Shown: positions 19,396-28,366, numbered from the stretch's first letter. The stretch is DNA of 59,121 bases from Actinomycetes bacterium (GCA_025359865.1 JANYDH010000161.1:1-59121); one strand, 5' to 3'. The notes: generated from the sequence alone by a model not told the origin. Translations and numbers: made by a program.

Positions 19396-19688
19396 GGCGA
19401 GACCGACCTGTGTCGGCCCAAGCCGCACATCGCACGCACCGCCGGATCACTGCTGGAAGCGTAGGGAATATACGGCGCACAGCCTTGGACCTACGAGTTC
19501 AGGTCAAGGAGGTCGGCAATCACCGAACGCAACTGCGCAAGTGCTACTGCGCCATAGTCGAAGATGTAGCCCTTGTACCCATACGCATGAGTCTACCAGG
19601 GGGGTTCCGACCAGTCAGCAGGGCTCCGTACCGCATATCCGAAGCGCAACAGAGCACAGAACAGCAGTCCACCCATCCCAGTAGGGGT
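19396..19688. other. intergenic stretch
   Basis: About 290 bp with no gene I can support. Only the operator immediately before the VapBC pair stands out. Confidence 0.6.
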
Positions 19689-19705
19689 GGGTGCACTGTG
19701 CACCC
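19689..19705 (+). promoter_or_regulatory. palindromic operator of the VapBC module
   Basis: GGGTGCACTGTGCACCC is a perfect 17-bp odd palindrome ending 21 bp before the antitoxin ATG. Antitoxins of this class repress their own promoter by binding such dyads, so autoregulation is the natural reading. Confidence 0.65.
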
Positions 19706-19726
19706 AGTTGTGATGTCGTGGCGACT

Positions 19727-19969
19727 ATGTCCAGAGTGATCCAGATCCGAGACGTACCCGGCGACGTGCACGATGCTTTAGCTGACGCCGCCGAGGCCCA
19801 GGGACTTTCCCTGACCCGATACATGCTGCGCGAACTGGAACACCTGGCCAAACGCGCCCAGGCGGTGCACGCCAACGCCGCCGTGATCAGGCAAACGCAG
19901 GCGAAGGTGCGGGGCCATGTCGATCGAGACACAATCCTCACCGCGTTGCACGAGGGACGCGACGATTGA
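19727..19969 (+). CDS. FitA/VapB-type antitoxin
   Basis: 80 residues. The N-terminal SRVIQIRDVPGDVHDALADAAEAQGLSLTRYMLREL is a ribbon-helix-helix domain of the FitA type; the C-terminal half (QTQAKVRGHVDRDTILTALHEGR) would wrap the toxin active site. The ATG at 19727 is preceded by the palindromic operator. Its TGA overlaps the toxin TTG start. Confidence 0.85.
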   Translation: MSRVIQIRDVPGDVHDALADAAEAQGLSLTRYMLRELEHLAKRAQAVHANAAVIRQTQAKVRGHVDRDTILTALHEGRDD

Positions 19970-20343
19970 GAGTCGTCGACGCCGGCGTCATCGTTGAACT
20001 CGTCGCGAACGACCTTGACCCCGATCGTCTCGGCGACGGGGAACTCGCCGTTCCTCACCTCATCGACAGCGACGTGAGTAACGTCCTTCGGCGCCTCGTC
20101 GCCCAGAAGATCCTGACCGACAAGCAAGGCACATCCACCGTGGACGGCTTCATCCGCCTGGCCCTGACCCGGTTCCCCGCCGGCTGGCTCCGACCGAGAA
20201 TATGGGCACTCCGACACAATCTCAGCGCGTACGACGCGACCTACGTCGCCCTCGCCGAGATGACCGGCGCGACAGCCCTACTCACGACCGACTCCCGACT
20301 CGCCAACGCACCAGGCATCACCTGCCCGATCGAACTGCTCTGA
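19966..20343 (+). CDS. VapC-type PIN-domain toxin
   Basis: 125 residues with the PIN nuclease fold. Acidic residues expected to bind Mg are seen in RVVDAGVIVELV, LIDSDVSNVLRRL, LSAYDATYVALAEM and TTDSRLA. VapC toxins cut specific RNAs, often tRNAs, until neutralised by the cognate antitoxin. It uses a TTG start overlapping the antitoxin stop. Confidence 0.87.
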   Translation: MRVVDAGVIVELVANDLDPDRLGDGELAVPHLIDSDVSNVLRRLVAQKILTDKQGTSTVDGFIRLALTRFPAGWLRPRIWALRHNLSAYDATYVALAEMTGATALLTTDSRLANAPGITCPIELL

Positions 20344-20439
20344 TCACCAGCCCGCGGCGCGGGTCGACCAGACTCCCGGCCATCCCACCGCACAGAGCGT
20401 TACTCGACGAGGGCGTCTAGTTGTGTCGACGGCGAGTAG

Positions 20440-21252
20440 TCAGAGCCGTCGAGCGGTGTAGATCGCGGTGAGGAACGGTCGATCGACGCTGCCACCGAAC
20501 TTGGTGTCGATAAGTCGACCGACGGCATGCAAGAGATCCGTTCGCACGTTGGTTTCGAGAGCCATCCAGCTGGAGAAGGAACTGAGAAACTGCTGCATCT
20601 GATCGGCTGTCTGATTTTCCGTCCAAGGAATCAGTACATGCTCGACCGGCCCGAACTTGCCGTTGCTGTTGATCTCCTCCGTACGCGCGCCCGCGTCGAG
20701 CGCGTAGGGGTGGGCGCCGATGCCAACGGACCCGGCCAACTGGGGCGCGTGCTGCTCAAGCAGTGACTGCACGGCATCGCGGAACGGATCCAGACGATCT
20801 TGGTCCCCGAAGTGATTCCACCAGAGGGCGACCGATCCGCCAGGCTTGAGAACACGGGCGACCCGATCAAGACCCGGCTTGGGAGAGACCCAATGGAAGG
20901 AAGTGGCCGCGGCAACAAGGTCGAACGCGTCTGAGTCAAGATCAACGGTTTCGAACTCGCCCAGTCTCACCTCAAGTGGGCGGTTCTGGAATCGCGTTCG
21001 GAGATGCCGTCCAAACTCTTCTCCGATTTCGACAGCAAGCACCTCTGCACCTGCGTCGAGCAATGGACCTGTTGCCTGTCCAGTACCCGGACCGATCTCC
21101 AGGATCTGGCACCCGGGCCCAAGATTGCACGACGATCGAAGGTAGTCAAACACTGCCGCTGGATAGCCGGGGCGACCGTCTCCGTACTCCTCGGCATGAG
21201 CGCTGAACAGCGCACGGCGATGCTTGTCATCGAATTCCGATTCGTTTGTCAT
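20440..21252 (-). CDS. class I SAM-dependent methyltransferase
   Basis: 270 residues. FSAHAEEYGDGRPGYPAAVFDYL, ILEIGPGTGQATGPLLDAGAEVLAVEIGEEF (motif I and II), DAFDLVAAATSFHWVSPKPGLDRVARVLKPGGSVALWW (motifs III-IV) define the methyltransferase-11-like fold. Close family members include trans-aconitate and other small-molecule methyltransferases. Substrate cannot be assigned. Isolated gene. Confidence 0.88.
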   Translation of the reverse strand: MTNESEFDDKHRRALFSAHAEEYGDGRPGYPAAVFDYLRSSCNLGPGCQILEIGPGTGQATGPLLDAGAEVLAVEIGEEFGRHLRTRFQNRPLEVRLGEFETVDLDSDAFDLVAAATSFHWVSPKPGLDRVARVLKPGGSVALWWNHFGDQDRLDPFRDAVQSLLEQHAPQLAGSVGIGAHPYALDAGARTEEINSNGKFGPVEHVLIPWTENQTADQMQQFLSSFSSWMALETNVRTDLLHAVGRLIDTKFGGSVDRPFLTAIYTARRL

Positions 21253-21506
21253 CGGGGTCCATTAGAGCAGTCACAACCACATGCCACACAGCCACAGCCA
21301 CAGTCACAGGACCCGGTGCCAATCTTGTCGGCTCGCGGACCATCAGCCCACTCCTTGGCACGAGATCACCCGCGTGCCGACAACCACGCGTTCACTTTCC
21401 GACTCCGTCCGAGCAGGCTCCAAGCCCCTACCGCCTTCGCGTTTACTACACCCCGTAGTGGGGTAAGCCAGTACACACGGCTCGTTGAAGCTAAGAACGG
21501 AACGAC

Positions 21507-22046
21507 ATGAGATACCGAACCCCGGCGCTCTGCGCCACCACACTCCTACTCGTCGCAGGATGTGCCACCAACAGCAACAGGTCGAACTCGACCGCGTCTC
21601 CGTCTGGCACCTCTGCGGGCACCTTCGTCCTGAGCGAGTTCAAGATCACTCTCGACGGCACCATCCCAGCCGGGCCGGTCACCGTGGCGATCGACAACCA
21701 GGGTGGCGAAACGCACGAACTCGTCATCGTCGCTGCAGACAAAGTCGACGCCCTTCCAAGAAAGTCCGACGGCTCCGTGGACGAGGACAAGCTCGCCGAA
21801 GCAGACAAGGTCGGTGAGCGCGCAGACATCGCAGGCCGAACATCGACCACTGCGACCTTCACATTCGAACCGGGCACCTACGACGCGTTCTGCAACCTCA
21901 TCGACGACATGGGTATGTCTGGCGGCACGGAGGGCGATGGAAGCAACATGCCAATGGGGGGAAACACCAACGGCACCATGATGGACGTCGCCACCGGTCA
22001 CGTGCACTTCGCAGAAGGCATGTACGTGACCTTCACGGTCAAATAG
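21507..22046 (+). CDS. lipoprotein with cupredoxin-like domain
   Basis: 179 residues. The signal peptide ends in a lipobox (LLLVAGC), so the mature protein is probably lipid-anchored outside the membrane. A low-complexity Ser/Thr/Asn linker follows. The body resembles cupredoxins: IPAGPVTVAIDNQGGETHELVIV, then FTFEPGTYDAFCNL, with a Met/Gly-rich insert and GHVHFAEGMYVTFTV. His, Cys and Met residues could bind copper, but the insertion between Cys and the last His is unusual. Preceded by AACGGAACGAC, a weak ribosome-binding site. Confidence 0.75.
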   Translation: MRYRTPALCATTLLLVAGCATNSNRSNSTASPSGTSAGTFVLSEFKITLDGTIPAGPVTVAIDNQGGETHELVIVAADKVDALPRKSDGSVDEDKLAEADKVGERADIAGRTSTTATFTFEPGTYDAFCNLIDDMGMSGGTEGDGSNMPMGGNTNGTMMDVATGHVHFAEGMYVTFTVK

Positions 22047-22067
22047 CTGGTCTGAGGTTTGAGACTC

Positions 22068-22109
22068 AACAACAACTGGTGGACCTTCAGGGACGGCTTA
22101 CGAACCCCA
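22068..22109 (+). repeat. island repeat R1 (degenerate)
   Basis: Partial copy of the direct repeat found at 22205, 26483, 34332 and 35321. It keeps the TGGACCTTCAGGGACGGCTT and CGAACCCC block but has lost most of the upstream dyad. It begins about 20 bp past the lipoprotein stop. Confidence 0.75.
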
Positions 22110-22204
22110 GCGCGCGGTTGCCGTGATCACTCTGCAGCTGGTGGCCATCCTCGGTCGACCTCAGCGGGCCCGCCGCCCGCCCGTCACGACAACGACCCCG
22201 ACCG

Positions 22205-22257
22205 CGTTGTGAAATCGACAACAACGTGTGGACCATCAGGGACGGCTTTCGAACCCT
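22205..22257 (+). repeat. island repeat R2
   Basis: Copy with the dyad CGTTGTGAAATCGACAAC followed by GTGTGGACCATCAGGGACGG and CTTTCGAACCC. The remnant of a small HTH gene starts inside it. Same orientation as all other copies and as the tRNA-Val 3' end at 38499. Confidence 0.85.
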
Positions 22258-22446
22258 CCGCACCACTTCGGTCTGGCCATGGAGATCCTGCCCGACATCC
22301 TCGCCAGACGAAAGCGCCCAAATCGCGCTGCGGCCAACCTCCAACGGCAACGGCGACTGACCCGCTCCGAGGTCGACAACCTGGTCGACCTGTACGCCAC
22401 AGGCCACCTTCGGCCCGGCACTGCTCGAACACTGGGCACCCGATGA
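22228..22446 (+). pseudogene. truncated small HTH protein gene
   Basis: From a GTG inside repeat R2, the translation matches the intact HTH protein at 35345-35794 through HHFGLAMEILPDILAR and RLTRSEVDNLVDLYATG, then diverges and stops before the helix-turn-helix itself. It is the N-terminal third of that family. The missing middle part is represented by a separate fragment at about 24428. Confidence 0.7.
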
Positions 22447-22463
22447 AACCACCGACTGCCGAG

Positions 22464-23498
22464 TCAGATCGTCCGACAGAACCGAGCGATGCTGGCGGCG
22501 GTCTCGTGGCTGATGTCCGGGCACGCGAGCGAAAAGATCTCGGTTCCGTGGATTGTGCCCATCACCTGTCGGCACTGCGCGCCGGCGACTCCCGCCCGAA
22601 TCAGCAAGCGGTAGAACTCAACGCCTTCGTCGCGTAGTGGATCGCACTCGTTCACGCTGATCATCGTCGGCGGGAAGTCCTTCACATCATCTTCGGTGGC
22701 GAACGAGGGCCATGCGAGTGGGTTGCCCGACTCGAACGCCTCGATGCCGTACCCGATCTTCGCGGTGTTGTTGTGCAGGTCGAGCAGGATCCCATTGTTC
22801 TCCGTCGACGACGGGAACCGACTCTGCGGCCACTCACCAGCGATATAGGGACACAACGCGTACAGGCCGCGAATCAGGCCCATGTCACCGTCTGCCGCCA
22901 GCTGGAGCCCAGTCGCCAGGGTCAAGTTTCCCCCACCGCTCTCACCGGCCACGATCACGTGATCGGCATCGATGCCGAGATCACCTGCGTTGGCGATGAC
23001 GTACTTCAACCCGGAGACACAGTCGTTCAGCCCGGCCGGGAACGGCTCGACCTCAGGCGCCGACGACGGACTCACGCAGTTACGGAAGTCGACCATGGCG
23101 ACGGCAACACCCTGGTTGGCGATGATCCGACCCCACGACCGGTACATGCCGTTGAAACACGACATCGACGCCATGCCGCCACCGTGAATGTAATACACGC
23201 ACGCCACCTTCTCGTCGGACACCGGACGGATCATTTGGATCTTCACCGTGTTGCCGTCGGGCTGCGACGTGAACTCGACCGTGTTGATCTCGAGCCCACT
23301 CGACGGTGCGACCTCTTCACTGTCAAGCATGTCGAGCATCCGAACGAGCAGCTCCTGCGCGGCGCGAGCGTCGGGCTGATTCACGGCACGGAGCATCGCG
23401 TCGCGATCGGTCACGTCCTGCTGCACAGGAATCGGCATGGCTCCCATCACCGCCTTGATTCGCGGGTCGATCCTTGGATCCTCGACGATCTTGTTCAT
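22464..23498 (-). CDS. alpha/beta hydrolase, HSL-like carboxylesterase/lipase
   Basis: 344 residues. The oxyanion-hole motif YYIHGGGMASMS and nucleophile elbow VAGESGGGNLTLATGL are diagnostic of the hormone-sensitive-lipase group; the acid and His are expected in ISVNECDPLRDEGVEF and GTIHGTEIF. The N-terminal MNKIVEDPRIDPRIKAVMG cap helix is typical of this family. It hydrolyses carboxylic esters; natural substrate unknown. AGGAGCC lies just upstream of the ATG at 23498. Confidence 0.9.
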   Translation of the reverse strand: MNKIVEDPRIDPRIKAVMGAMPIPVQQDVTDRDAMLRAVNQPDARAAQELLVRMLDMLDSEEVAPSSGLEINTVEFTSQPDGNTVKIQMIRPVSDEKVACVYYIHGGGMASMSCFNGMYRSWGRIIANQGVAVAMVDFRNCVSPSSAPEVEPFPAGLNDCVSGLKYVIANAGDLGIDADHVIVAGESGGGNLTLATGLQLAADGDMGLIRGLYALCPYIAGEWPQSRFPSSTENNGILLDLHNNTAKIGYGIEAFESGNPLAWPSFATEDDVKDFPPTMISVNECDPLRDEGVEFYRLLIRAGVAGAQCRQVMGTIHGTEIFSLACPDISHETAASIARFCRTI

Positions 23499-23661
23499 GC
23501 TGGGCTCCTCGCTGATTCGCTGTTGGCCGACACCCTACGAGATTGCACCTGATCGGGCGTCAGGGAACCATAACTACGAGCGATAACCCGATGCGCTGGA
23601 AGGTTCGCCCCGCACGCTTCGGCCCGAGTCGAGCACGCGTTGATGACGCTCTCTCGTGCGG

Positions 23662-23681
23662 TGCATGCTGATCTGCATGCA
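23662..23681 (+). promoter_or_regulatory. TGCATGC direct/palindromic sites at the RHH-MazF start
   Basis: Two TGCATGC boxes lie about 12 bp apart across the likely antitoxin start. TGCATGCA in the second is itself palindromic. Autoregulatory binding by the antitoxin is plausible; its overlap with the start codon makes exact boundaries uncertain. Confidence 0.4.
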
Positions 23682-23871
23682 GAGCACGAGCGTTCGCATT
23701 GACGTCGGAACCCACGTAGAACTCAAGCGACTTGCGGCCGAACTGGACACGACCGTCGGCAACACCGTTGCTCTCGCCGTTCGGGCGCTGCGGCAGGACC
23801 ACATCGGCCACCAACTGCAGAGCGAACTCCGCAACGACGAGACCGCAGGGCTTGATGCAGAACTCGGGTGA
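23677..23871 (+). CDS. ribbon-helix-helix antitoxin (MazE-like role)
   Basis: 64 residues from the ATG at 23677; alternative starts exist at 23656 and 23665. STSVRIDVGTHVELKRLAAELDTTVGNTVALAVRALRQ is a compact RHH DNA-binding domain, and the acidic C-terminus (LRNDETAGLDAELG) is the likely toxin-binding tail. It overlaps the MazF gene by 17 nt. Confidence 0.8.
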   Translation: MQSTSVRIDVGTHVELKRLAAELDTTVGNTVALAVRALRQDHIGHQLQSELRNDETAGLDAELG

Positions 23872-24196
23872 CGTCGTCCACCTCGACCTCGGACAACCCG
23901 AAGGGCGGGAAGCTGGCGACCTTCATCCTGCCCTCGTCGTCACCGCCCAACGCATTCTCGACGGCGCACCCGCCGTGATCCAGGTCGTGCCGCTGACGAG
24001 CACGCTCCGAGGTTTCCATACCGAAGTCATCATCGAGCCGGACCCATCCAACGGGCTCGAGCAGTCGTCAGCTGCGCAATGCCAACATGTTCGTGCTGTC
24101 TCTCCGATACGCGTGGTTCGCACACGCGGCAACGTGGGTGCCGTGGCGTTGTCGCAGATCCGAGAGACGATCGCCGTCATCATCGACCTGCCCTGA
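23855..24196 (+). CDS. MazF/PemK-type endoribonuclease toxin
   Basis: 113 residues. SGDVVHLDLGQPEGREAGDLHPALVVT is the N-terminal SH3-like barrel start of MazF, VIQVVPLTSTLRGFHTEVII the central strands, and CQHVRAVSPIRVVRTRGNVGAVALSQIRETIAVIIDL the C-terminal helix. Such toxins cleave mRNA at short motifs. The start codon lies inside the antitoxin gene, so the pair is coupled. Confidence 0.88.
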   Translation: MQNSGDVVHLDLGQPEGREAGDLHPALVVTAQRILDGAPAVIQVVPLTSTLRGFHTEVIIEPDPSNGLEQSSAAQCQHVRAVSPIRVVRTRGNVGAVALSQIRETIAVIIDLP

Positions 24197-24427
24197 GCCT
24201 TCCGGCCGCCCACCACGACGATGCGGGAACGGCTCGACTTGGTAGCTCGTAGTCACGACCCGCCCACCGGTCGCCGCCACTGCACTCCGGCCCTTACCGA
24301 GTGCCCGGAGATCCCTGGGCCGACAGGGTGCCGAATCGTCCGCAGACCGCCGGTTCATCGGTAGTGCCCCATTTCAGCCTGGCGACACCCCTTCCGTCGT
24401 CTTTCGAACCCGACCCTGACCGAGGTA

Positions 24428-24531
24428 GGCGTTGAGGAATCGACAACACCAGCTCGCAGCCGCCTTCGGGATCAACTGTGACACAGCACTGCGACACCTC
24501 CAACGGCGAGACATCCCGAGTCGAACGTCCA
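24428..24531 (+). pseudogene. fragment of the small HTH gene (HTH part)
   Basis: QLAAAFGINCDTALRHLQRRDIPSR matches the first helix-turn-helix of the intact protein at 35345-35794 almost residue for residue. No start or flanking domains remain. It is followed by about 190 bp with an open frame that I do not recognise. Confidence 0.65.
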
Positions 24532-24751
24532 CCGACCAAGATGCCATCCTGCTCCTGCCCTACGTGTGCTGTGACGAAGCACTGATGGAGGCGGTTCTCG
24601 GCTCCGCCGGCGGTCGGGCCACTGGGCGGCGCCGCCTCGACCACGCGTGCGAGTGGGTCGAGCGCATCGAGCTTGCGAACTTCCTCCCCCGTATTGATCG
24701 GGTCGCCGCCAACCTGTGGGATTGAATTCGCTCGGGTGGCCAGGTCGCCAC

Positions 24752-25009
24752 TCAGCCGTAGTGGTAGCGAGCCTGCAGGATAACGATGTCGTCTCCTTCC
24801 ACGAGGTACACGAGCCGGTGTTCCTCGTCGATGCGACGCGACCAGGCTCCGGCGAGTGCGTGACGGAGTTGCTCGGGTTTCCCGATCCCTGCGAAGGGAT
24901 CACGGGCAACGTCATCGAGCAGGCGATTGATGCGCCTCAACGTAGCCCGGTCGGTCGCCTGCCAGAACGTGTAGTCCTCCCACCCGTGGGGCGTGAAGAC
25001 GAACCTCAT
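24752..25009 (-). CDS. yoeB: YoeB-type toxin, copy 1
   Basis: 85 residues of the RelE/YoeB fold: [57 protein letters not shown] and the C-terminal ILQARYHYG, which carries the catalytic His/Tyr region. YoeB cleaves mRNA in the ribosomal A site. Encoded 3' of its antitoxin with ATGA overlap. It differs from copy 2 (27867-28124) at only six positions. Confidence 0.93.
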   Translation of the reverse strand: MRFVFTPHGWEDYTFWQATDRATLRRINRLLDDVARDPFAGIGKPEQLRHALAGAWSRRIDEEHRLVYLVEGDDIVILQARYHYG

Positions 25010-25251
25010 CGGTCGAGTTCGTGCTGCTGCACCTTGCCAGCGCGGGCCTGATCCAGGCTCGCGAGGAGCCGCCGAACATTGGCCGGCGACCGCAGGAGGT
25101 GGGCGGTCTCCTCGAGAGCCCGGTAGTCGTCGATGCCGATGAGCACCGCATCACCGCGCTTGGACGTGATCTCGATCGGGGCGCGATCTTCGTTGACCTG
25201 CTGAATCAGGGGAAAGAGGTTCTTGCGTGCTTCGCTCGCAGTGATGGCCAT
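25006..25251 (-). CDS. yefM: YefM/Phd-type antitoxin, copy 1
   Basis: 81 residues. [22 protein letters not shown] and the [21 protein letters not shown] segment form the Phd/YefM DNA-binding domain; the C-terminal helices bind YoeB. Start chosen at the ATG at 25251, which is preceded by AAGGA. The conserved block GATATGGTACCACT (25278-25291), containing the palindrome TGGTACCA, lies upstream and recurs before copy 2. Confidence 0.92.
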   Translation of the reverse strand: MAITASEARKNLFPLIQQVNEDRAPIEITSKRGDAVLIGIDDYRALEETAHLLRSPANVRRLLASLDQARAGKVQQHELDR

Positions 25252-25375
25252 AATGCGTTCCTTTTGAAGTCGTACTGGATATGGTACCACTACGGGTAGA
25301 GATGGCAACCGCTTGCGGTCGCGGCCGTAGCATCATCGCTATTCGAGGTCGGCCACATCGGTGGAGTTCTGTTCG

Positions 25376-26002
25376 TCATGGTTGTGCTCCTCGCGACGAA
25401 CGTCGTTGCGCTGCAGTTGATCGGCCGCTTGCTTTCCAGCGGAGTAGATGCCAGCCGTCCTCCTGGGGAGAAAGCGTGAATCGTGTGGCAGCGATGATGA
25501 TCGCGTAGATCGCGAGCATCATCGAAAGACCCGTCACGGTTCGCCACGACCACCCGAAGTTGTCGTGCAGATCGCTGGCAACGAAGATCACTGGGCCGGA
25601 GGCGACAACCAGCCAGATGCTGCGGGTGATCCAATGCCAATCGCCCCGCGCCCTGGCGAGCCCGGCCCCCAGGACGGTCGGCAACATCACTGCTCCGGCG
25701 GCGACGAACAGTTGCAGCATGAAGATGCCACCGAACACGCGAACGATGGTCAGCTTCCAACGGCGGGGTGACCGACGCCGCACTACAGCAACGATCGACT
25801 GCACGAAACCGAAGACAGTGAAGCCGATAACGATACCCAGCGTTCCGCCCCAGGTGAACTCTGGACTGCTGCTAATGAAGCGCATCCAGGCCCGGGACGC
25901 CACGCCCAGTGCGAAACCGCCGAACAGCCCGATTCCGACCGTCGGCAGTGTCCCTAAAGGTCGGCGGTGAGTATCTGTGCGTGCTTGTAGAAGTTCGGTC
26001 AT
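25376..26002 (-). CDS. hypothetical integral membrane protein
   Basis: 208 residues with about five hydrophobic segments: VGIGLFGGFALGVASRAWM, LGIVIGFTVFGFVQSIVAVV, FMLQLFVAAGAVMLPTVLG, SIWLVVASGPVIFVAS and VTGLSMMLAIYAIIIAATRF. The R-R-R-SPRR loop suggests the positive-inside side. I do not recognise a family. Stands alone between two accessory blocks. Confidence 0.65.
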   Translation of the reverse strand: MTELLQARTDTHRRPLGTLPTVGIGLFGGFALGVASRAWMRFISSSPEFTWGGTLGIVIGFTVFGFVQSIVAVVRRRSPRRWKLTIVRVFGGIFMLQLFVAAGAVMLPTVLGAGLARARGDWHWITRSIWLVVASGPVIFVASDLHDNFGWSWRTVTGLSMMLAIYAIIIAATRFTLSPQEDGWHLLRWKASGRSTAAQRRSSRGAQP

Positions 26003-26250
26003 GGCTCTACAGACGTATGTGGCGGCTTCGGGGGTGACCTACCTGTGTGTCGTCTAGCTGGCTTGTGTCGGCGGAGAGGGTCGCTCGCAAGAGGGCAAGG
26101 CGACCATCGAGAGCGACAGCGACCTAGGCCGCTCCTCATCGGCGATCACGGCTCCTCAGCGTCGTTGTTGTGGGGTCACGACGATCCCGGCCGGTTCCAC
26201 GATGATGGCAGTCGCCCCACCATCTCCGCAGCGTTCCCGCCAACGGGAGG

Positions 26251-26472
26251 GTGCCGGCTCGCGGTCTGGGAGCTGGCCCGCCCCACTGTGACGACTTCCA
26301 TGAGTTCGTCCGCAAGGTGCTCGCGCAGTGGGCCGACCCGGACGGTACCGGGATGCATCGCACTGCGACGCACGACTATCAGATCGTTCTCGAGGGCACC
26401 GTCGGCCTCGAACTCGACGACTGCGTCGAGGCAACACCACTTCCCGACGATAGGACGCCTTGTGCCACGTAG
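26251..26472 (+). pseudogene. cupin-domain protein remnant
   Basis: GMHRTATHDYQIVLEGTVGLELDDCVEATPLP looks like the metal-binding first half of a small cupin (the HxH...E motif region), but the frame runs into sequence unrelated to cupins at both ends and stops early. Probably a fragment left by insertion or deletion. Island repeat R3 begins 11 bp downstream. Confidence 0.55.
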
Positions 26473-26482
26473 ACCTGGGAAC

Positions 26483-26533
26483 CGTTGTCGAAACGACAAC
26501 GACGAGTGGACCATCAGTGACGGCTTACGAACC
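26483..26533 (+). repeat. island repeat R3
   Basis: CGTTGTCGAAACGACAACGA then GTGGACCATCAGTGACGGCT and TACGAACCG. The dyad GTTGTCG-AAA-CGACAAC is perfect here. No HTH gene follows this copy; a toxin-antitoxin pair begins about 100 bp on. Confidence 0.85.
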
Positions 26534-26637
26534 GCCTGCCGTCCTTCATCCAGGCGATCGTACTACTGCCTGTGTCCCGGCCTCATCTCCCGCCAGTCCA
26601 TCCAGGCGACCGACAATTCCGTGATACGTTAATCGGT

Positions 26638-26892
26638 GTGCTCAGCCACCGGTCTGCGTTCAAACACGGAATCACGATCCACCGCATCGAGCACGCCTAC
26701 GACCATGTCATCGTGGTCGCCGACCTCGACCCCGACTCCGACCCACCGAAGGTGCTACTCATCGGGCCTGATGCAGGGGGCAACCTCCTCGAACTCATCG
26801 CACTCGTCCTCGCTGGTGACGAATTGCTCATCATCCATGCCATGCCGCTCAGGCCGAGCTTCTACCCGCTTCTCCCAGACCCCACGGAGTGA
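26638..26892 (+). CDS. putative toxin of a toxin-first TA pair
   Basis: 84 residues from a GTG start. VLSHRSAFKHGITIHRIEHAYDHVIVV and VLLIGPDAGGNLLELIALVL plus LLIIHAMPLRPSFYPLLP match a small actinobacterial toxin-like family related in layout to BrnT/RelE proteins. It overlaps the antitoxin GTG/ATG region. TGATAC lies a short distance upstream of the start and could be part of a promoter. Mechanism inferred from size and partner only. Confidence 0.65.
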   Translation: MLSHRSAFKHGITIHRIEHAYDHVIVVADLDPDSDPPKVLLIGPDAGGNLLELIALVLAGDELLIIHAMPLRPSFYPLLPDPTE

Positions 26893-26894
26893 CC

Positions 26895-27167
26895 ATGACC
26901 TCGAACCACAGATACACCACCGCCTCCGGACGAGAGATTACCGATGACGAGATCGACGTCATCGCCAACGACGTGGCCACTCGCGAGTACGACATCGATG
27001 AGATCCCTCGCAGGGGTCGACCGACCCTCGGTACCGGACCCGCACAACTCGTTCCGGTCCGGATCGACCCCGAACTTCTGGATTCGCTTCGGAGCCGCGC
27101 CGCTCGCGACCACGCGACCAACAGCGAGGTCATCCGCGCCGCCCTGCGCGAGTATCTGGCCTCCTGA
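26895..27167 (+). CDS. ribbon-helix-helix antitoxin
   Basis: 90 residues. The C-terminal QLVPVRIDPELLDSLRSRAARDHATNSEVIRAALREYL is a clear CopG-type RHH domain; the N-terminal half (EITDDEIDVIANDVATREYDIDEI) is acidic and is the likely toxin-binding part, so the domain order is reversed compared with VapB. A GTG two codons upstream, overlapping the toxin stop, is an alternative start. Confidence 0.8.
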   Translation: MTSNHRYTTASGREITDDEIDVIANDVATREYDIDEIPRRGRPTLGTGPAQLVPVRIDPELLDSLRSRAARDHATNSEVIRAALREYLAS

Positions 27168-27263
27168 CCGAATGAGTCATTGTCCAGTCTGATCGACAAT
27201 GATCGGCGGCAGTACCGCACTCCGATCGCTGACCAGCATGACTTCTCGAATGATGGCCGCACC

Positions 27264-27758
27264 TCAAAACGATGGCGGCGGCGGAGTGCCACCGACGCCG
27301 ACACCCCACACGACGAGCACGACGAAGGCAAAGGTGACCGCTATTGCCATCGCGACCAACGAGAACTCGTAACCGCCCGACGACGCATTGCCGAACAGCC
27401 CGGCGTCCCACTGTGGCCCCAGCACGAACTGCACGATGATGCCGATGATGATCGCGGCACCGACCTGCGTCGCTGCCCCGAAGAGGATCGAGAGTCCGGC
27501 GACCAGCTCGCTGAGAGTGATCGTCCACGCAAGGAACCCGACCGACGAGTAGCCAAAGAACGTCAGCATGTCCTGCTGCGCGGAGATGCTGTTGGGATAC
27601 CCACCGCTGTCGAAGAGTCCGAACTTCTGCAAGCCGTGCCGCAGAAACACGATCCCGACAACTACCCGCAAAATCAGCAGACCGACGTCTGCCCCCGTGA
27701 GACAGCGTGCCTCTCTCAGGTCGGATGGAACAGCAGCAGATTCGCCGACAGTCGTCAT
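27264..27758 (-). CDS. DoxX family membrane protein
   Basis: About 164 residues, four membrane spans. VGLLILRVVVGIVFLRHGLQKFGLFDSGG is the DoxX hallmark (R...G..F..HG..K), followed by LAWTITLSELVAGLSILFGAATQVGA. Family members act in sulfur or redox metabolism or as generic quinone-associated membrane proteins; the specific role is unknown. Several in-frame ATGs exist; 27758 begins a short soluble N-terminus. Confidence 0.82.
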   Translation of the reverse strand: MTTVGESAAVPSDLREARCLTGADVGLLILRVVVGIVFLRHGLQKFGLFDSGGYPNSISAQQDMLTFFGYSSVGFLAWTITLSELVAGLSILFGAATQVGAAIIIGIIVQFVLGPQWDAGLFGNASSGGYEFSLVAMAIAVTFAFVVLVVWGVGVGGTPPPPSF

Positions 27759-27866
27759 GTCCATCACCCCCGCTTGATGCCGAGTCGCCAACATCAAGTC
27801 TCTGAGCGGGATGCTTCGCATAGCGTGGGCGCATGTCAAGGCTGGCTCGCCGCGTCCGATCGCCAG

Positions 27867-28124
27867 TCAGCCATAGTCGTAGCGAGCCTGCAGGATCACG
27901 ATGTCGTCCCCTTCGACGCGGTACACGTGCCGGTGTTCCTCGTCGATGCGACGCGACCAGGCTCCAGCGAGTGCGTGCCGAAGTTGCTCGGGCTTCCCGA
28001 TCCCAGCGAAGGGATCACGGGCCACGTCATCGAGCAGGCGATTGATGCGCTTCAACGTTGCTCGGTCGGTCGCCTGCCCGAACGTGTAGTCCTCCCACGC
28101 GTGGGGCGTGAAGACGAACCTCAT
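27867..28124 (-). CDS. yoeB: YoeB-type toxin, copy 2
   Basis: 85 residues, differing from copy 1 at six positions (among them W16G, L66H and H83D near the C-terminus). The H83D-type change falls in the C-terminal catalytic segment ARYDYG, so activity may differ. Overlaps its antitoxin by ATGA. Confidence 0.93.
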   Translation of the reverse strand: MRFVFTPHAWEDYTFGQATDRATLKRINRLLDDVARDPFAGIGKPEQLRHALAGAWSRRIDEEHRHVYRVEGDDIVILQARYDYG

Positions 28125-28366
28125 CGGTCGAGTTCGTGCTGGACGACCTTGCCTGCACGGGCCTGCTCCAAGCTCTCCAGGAGCCGCCGAATGTTGGCCG
28201 GCGACCGCAAGAGGTAGGCCGTCTCCTCCAGAGCCCGGTAGTCCTCGATACCGATGAGCACCGCATCACCACGCCTGGACGTGATCTCGACCGGCGTGCG
28301 ATCCTCGTTGACCTGCTCGATCAGGGGAACCAGGTTCTTGCGTGCCTCGCTCGCAGTGATGGCCAT
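28121..28366 (-). CDS. yefM: YefM/Phd-type antitoxin, copy 2
   Basis: 81 residues, about eleven substitutions from copy 1, mostly conservative. The upstream GATATGGTACCACT block (28392-28405) is identical to that of copy 1, so the two antitoxins may cross-regulate both promoters. Confidence 0.92.
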   Translation of the reverse strand: MAITASEARKNLVPLIEQVNEDRTPVEITSRRGDAVLIGIEDYRALEETAYLLRSPANIRRLLESLEQARAGKVVQHELDR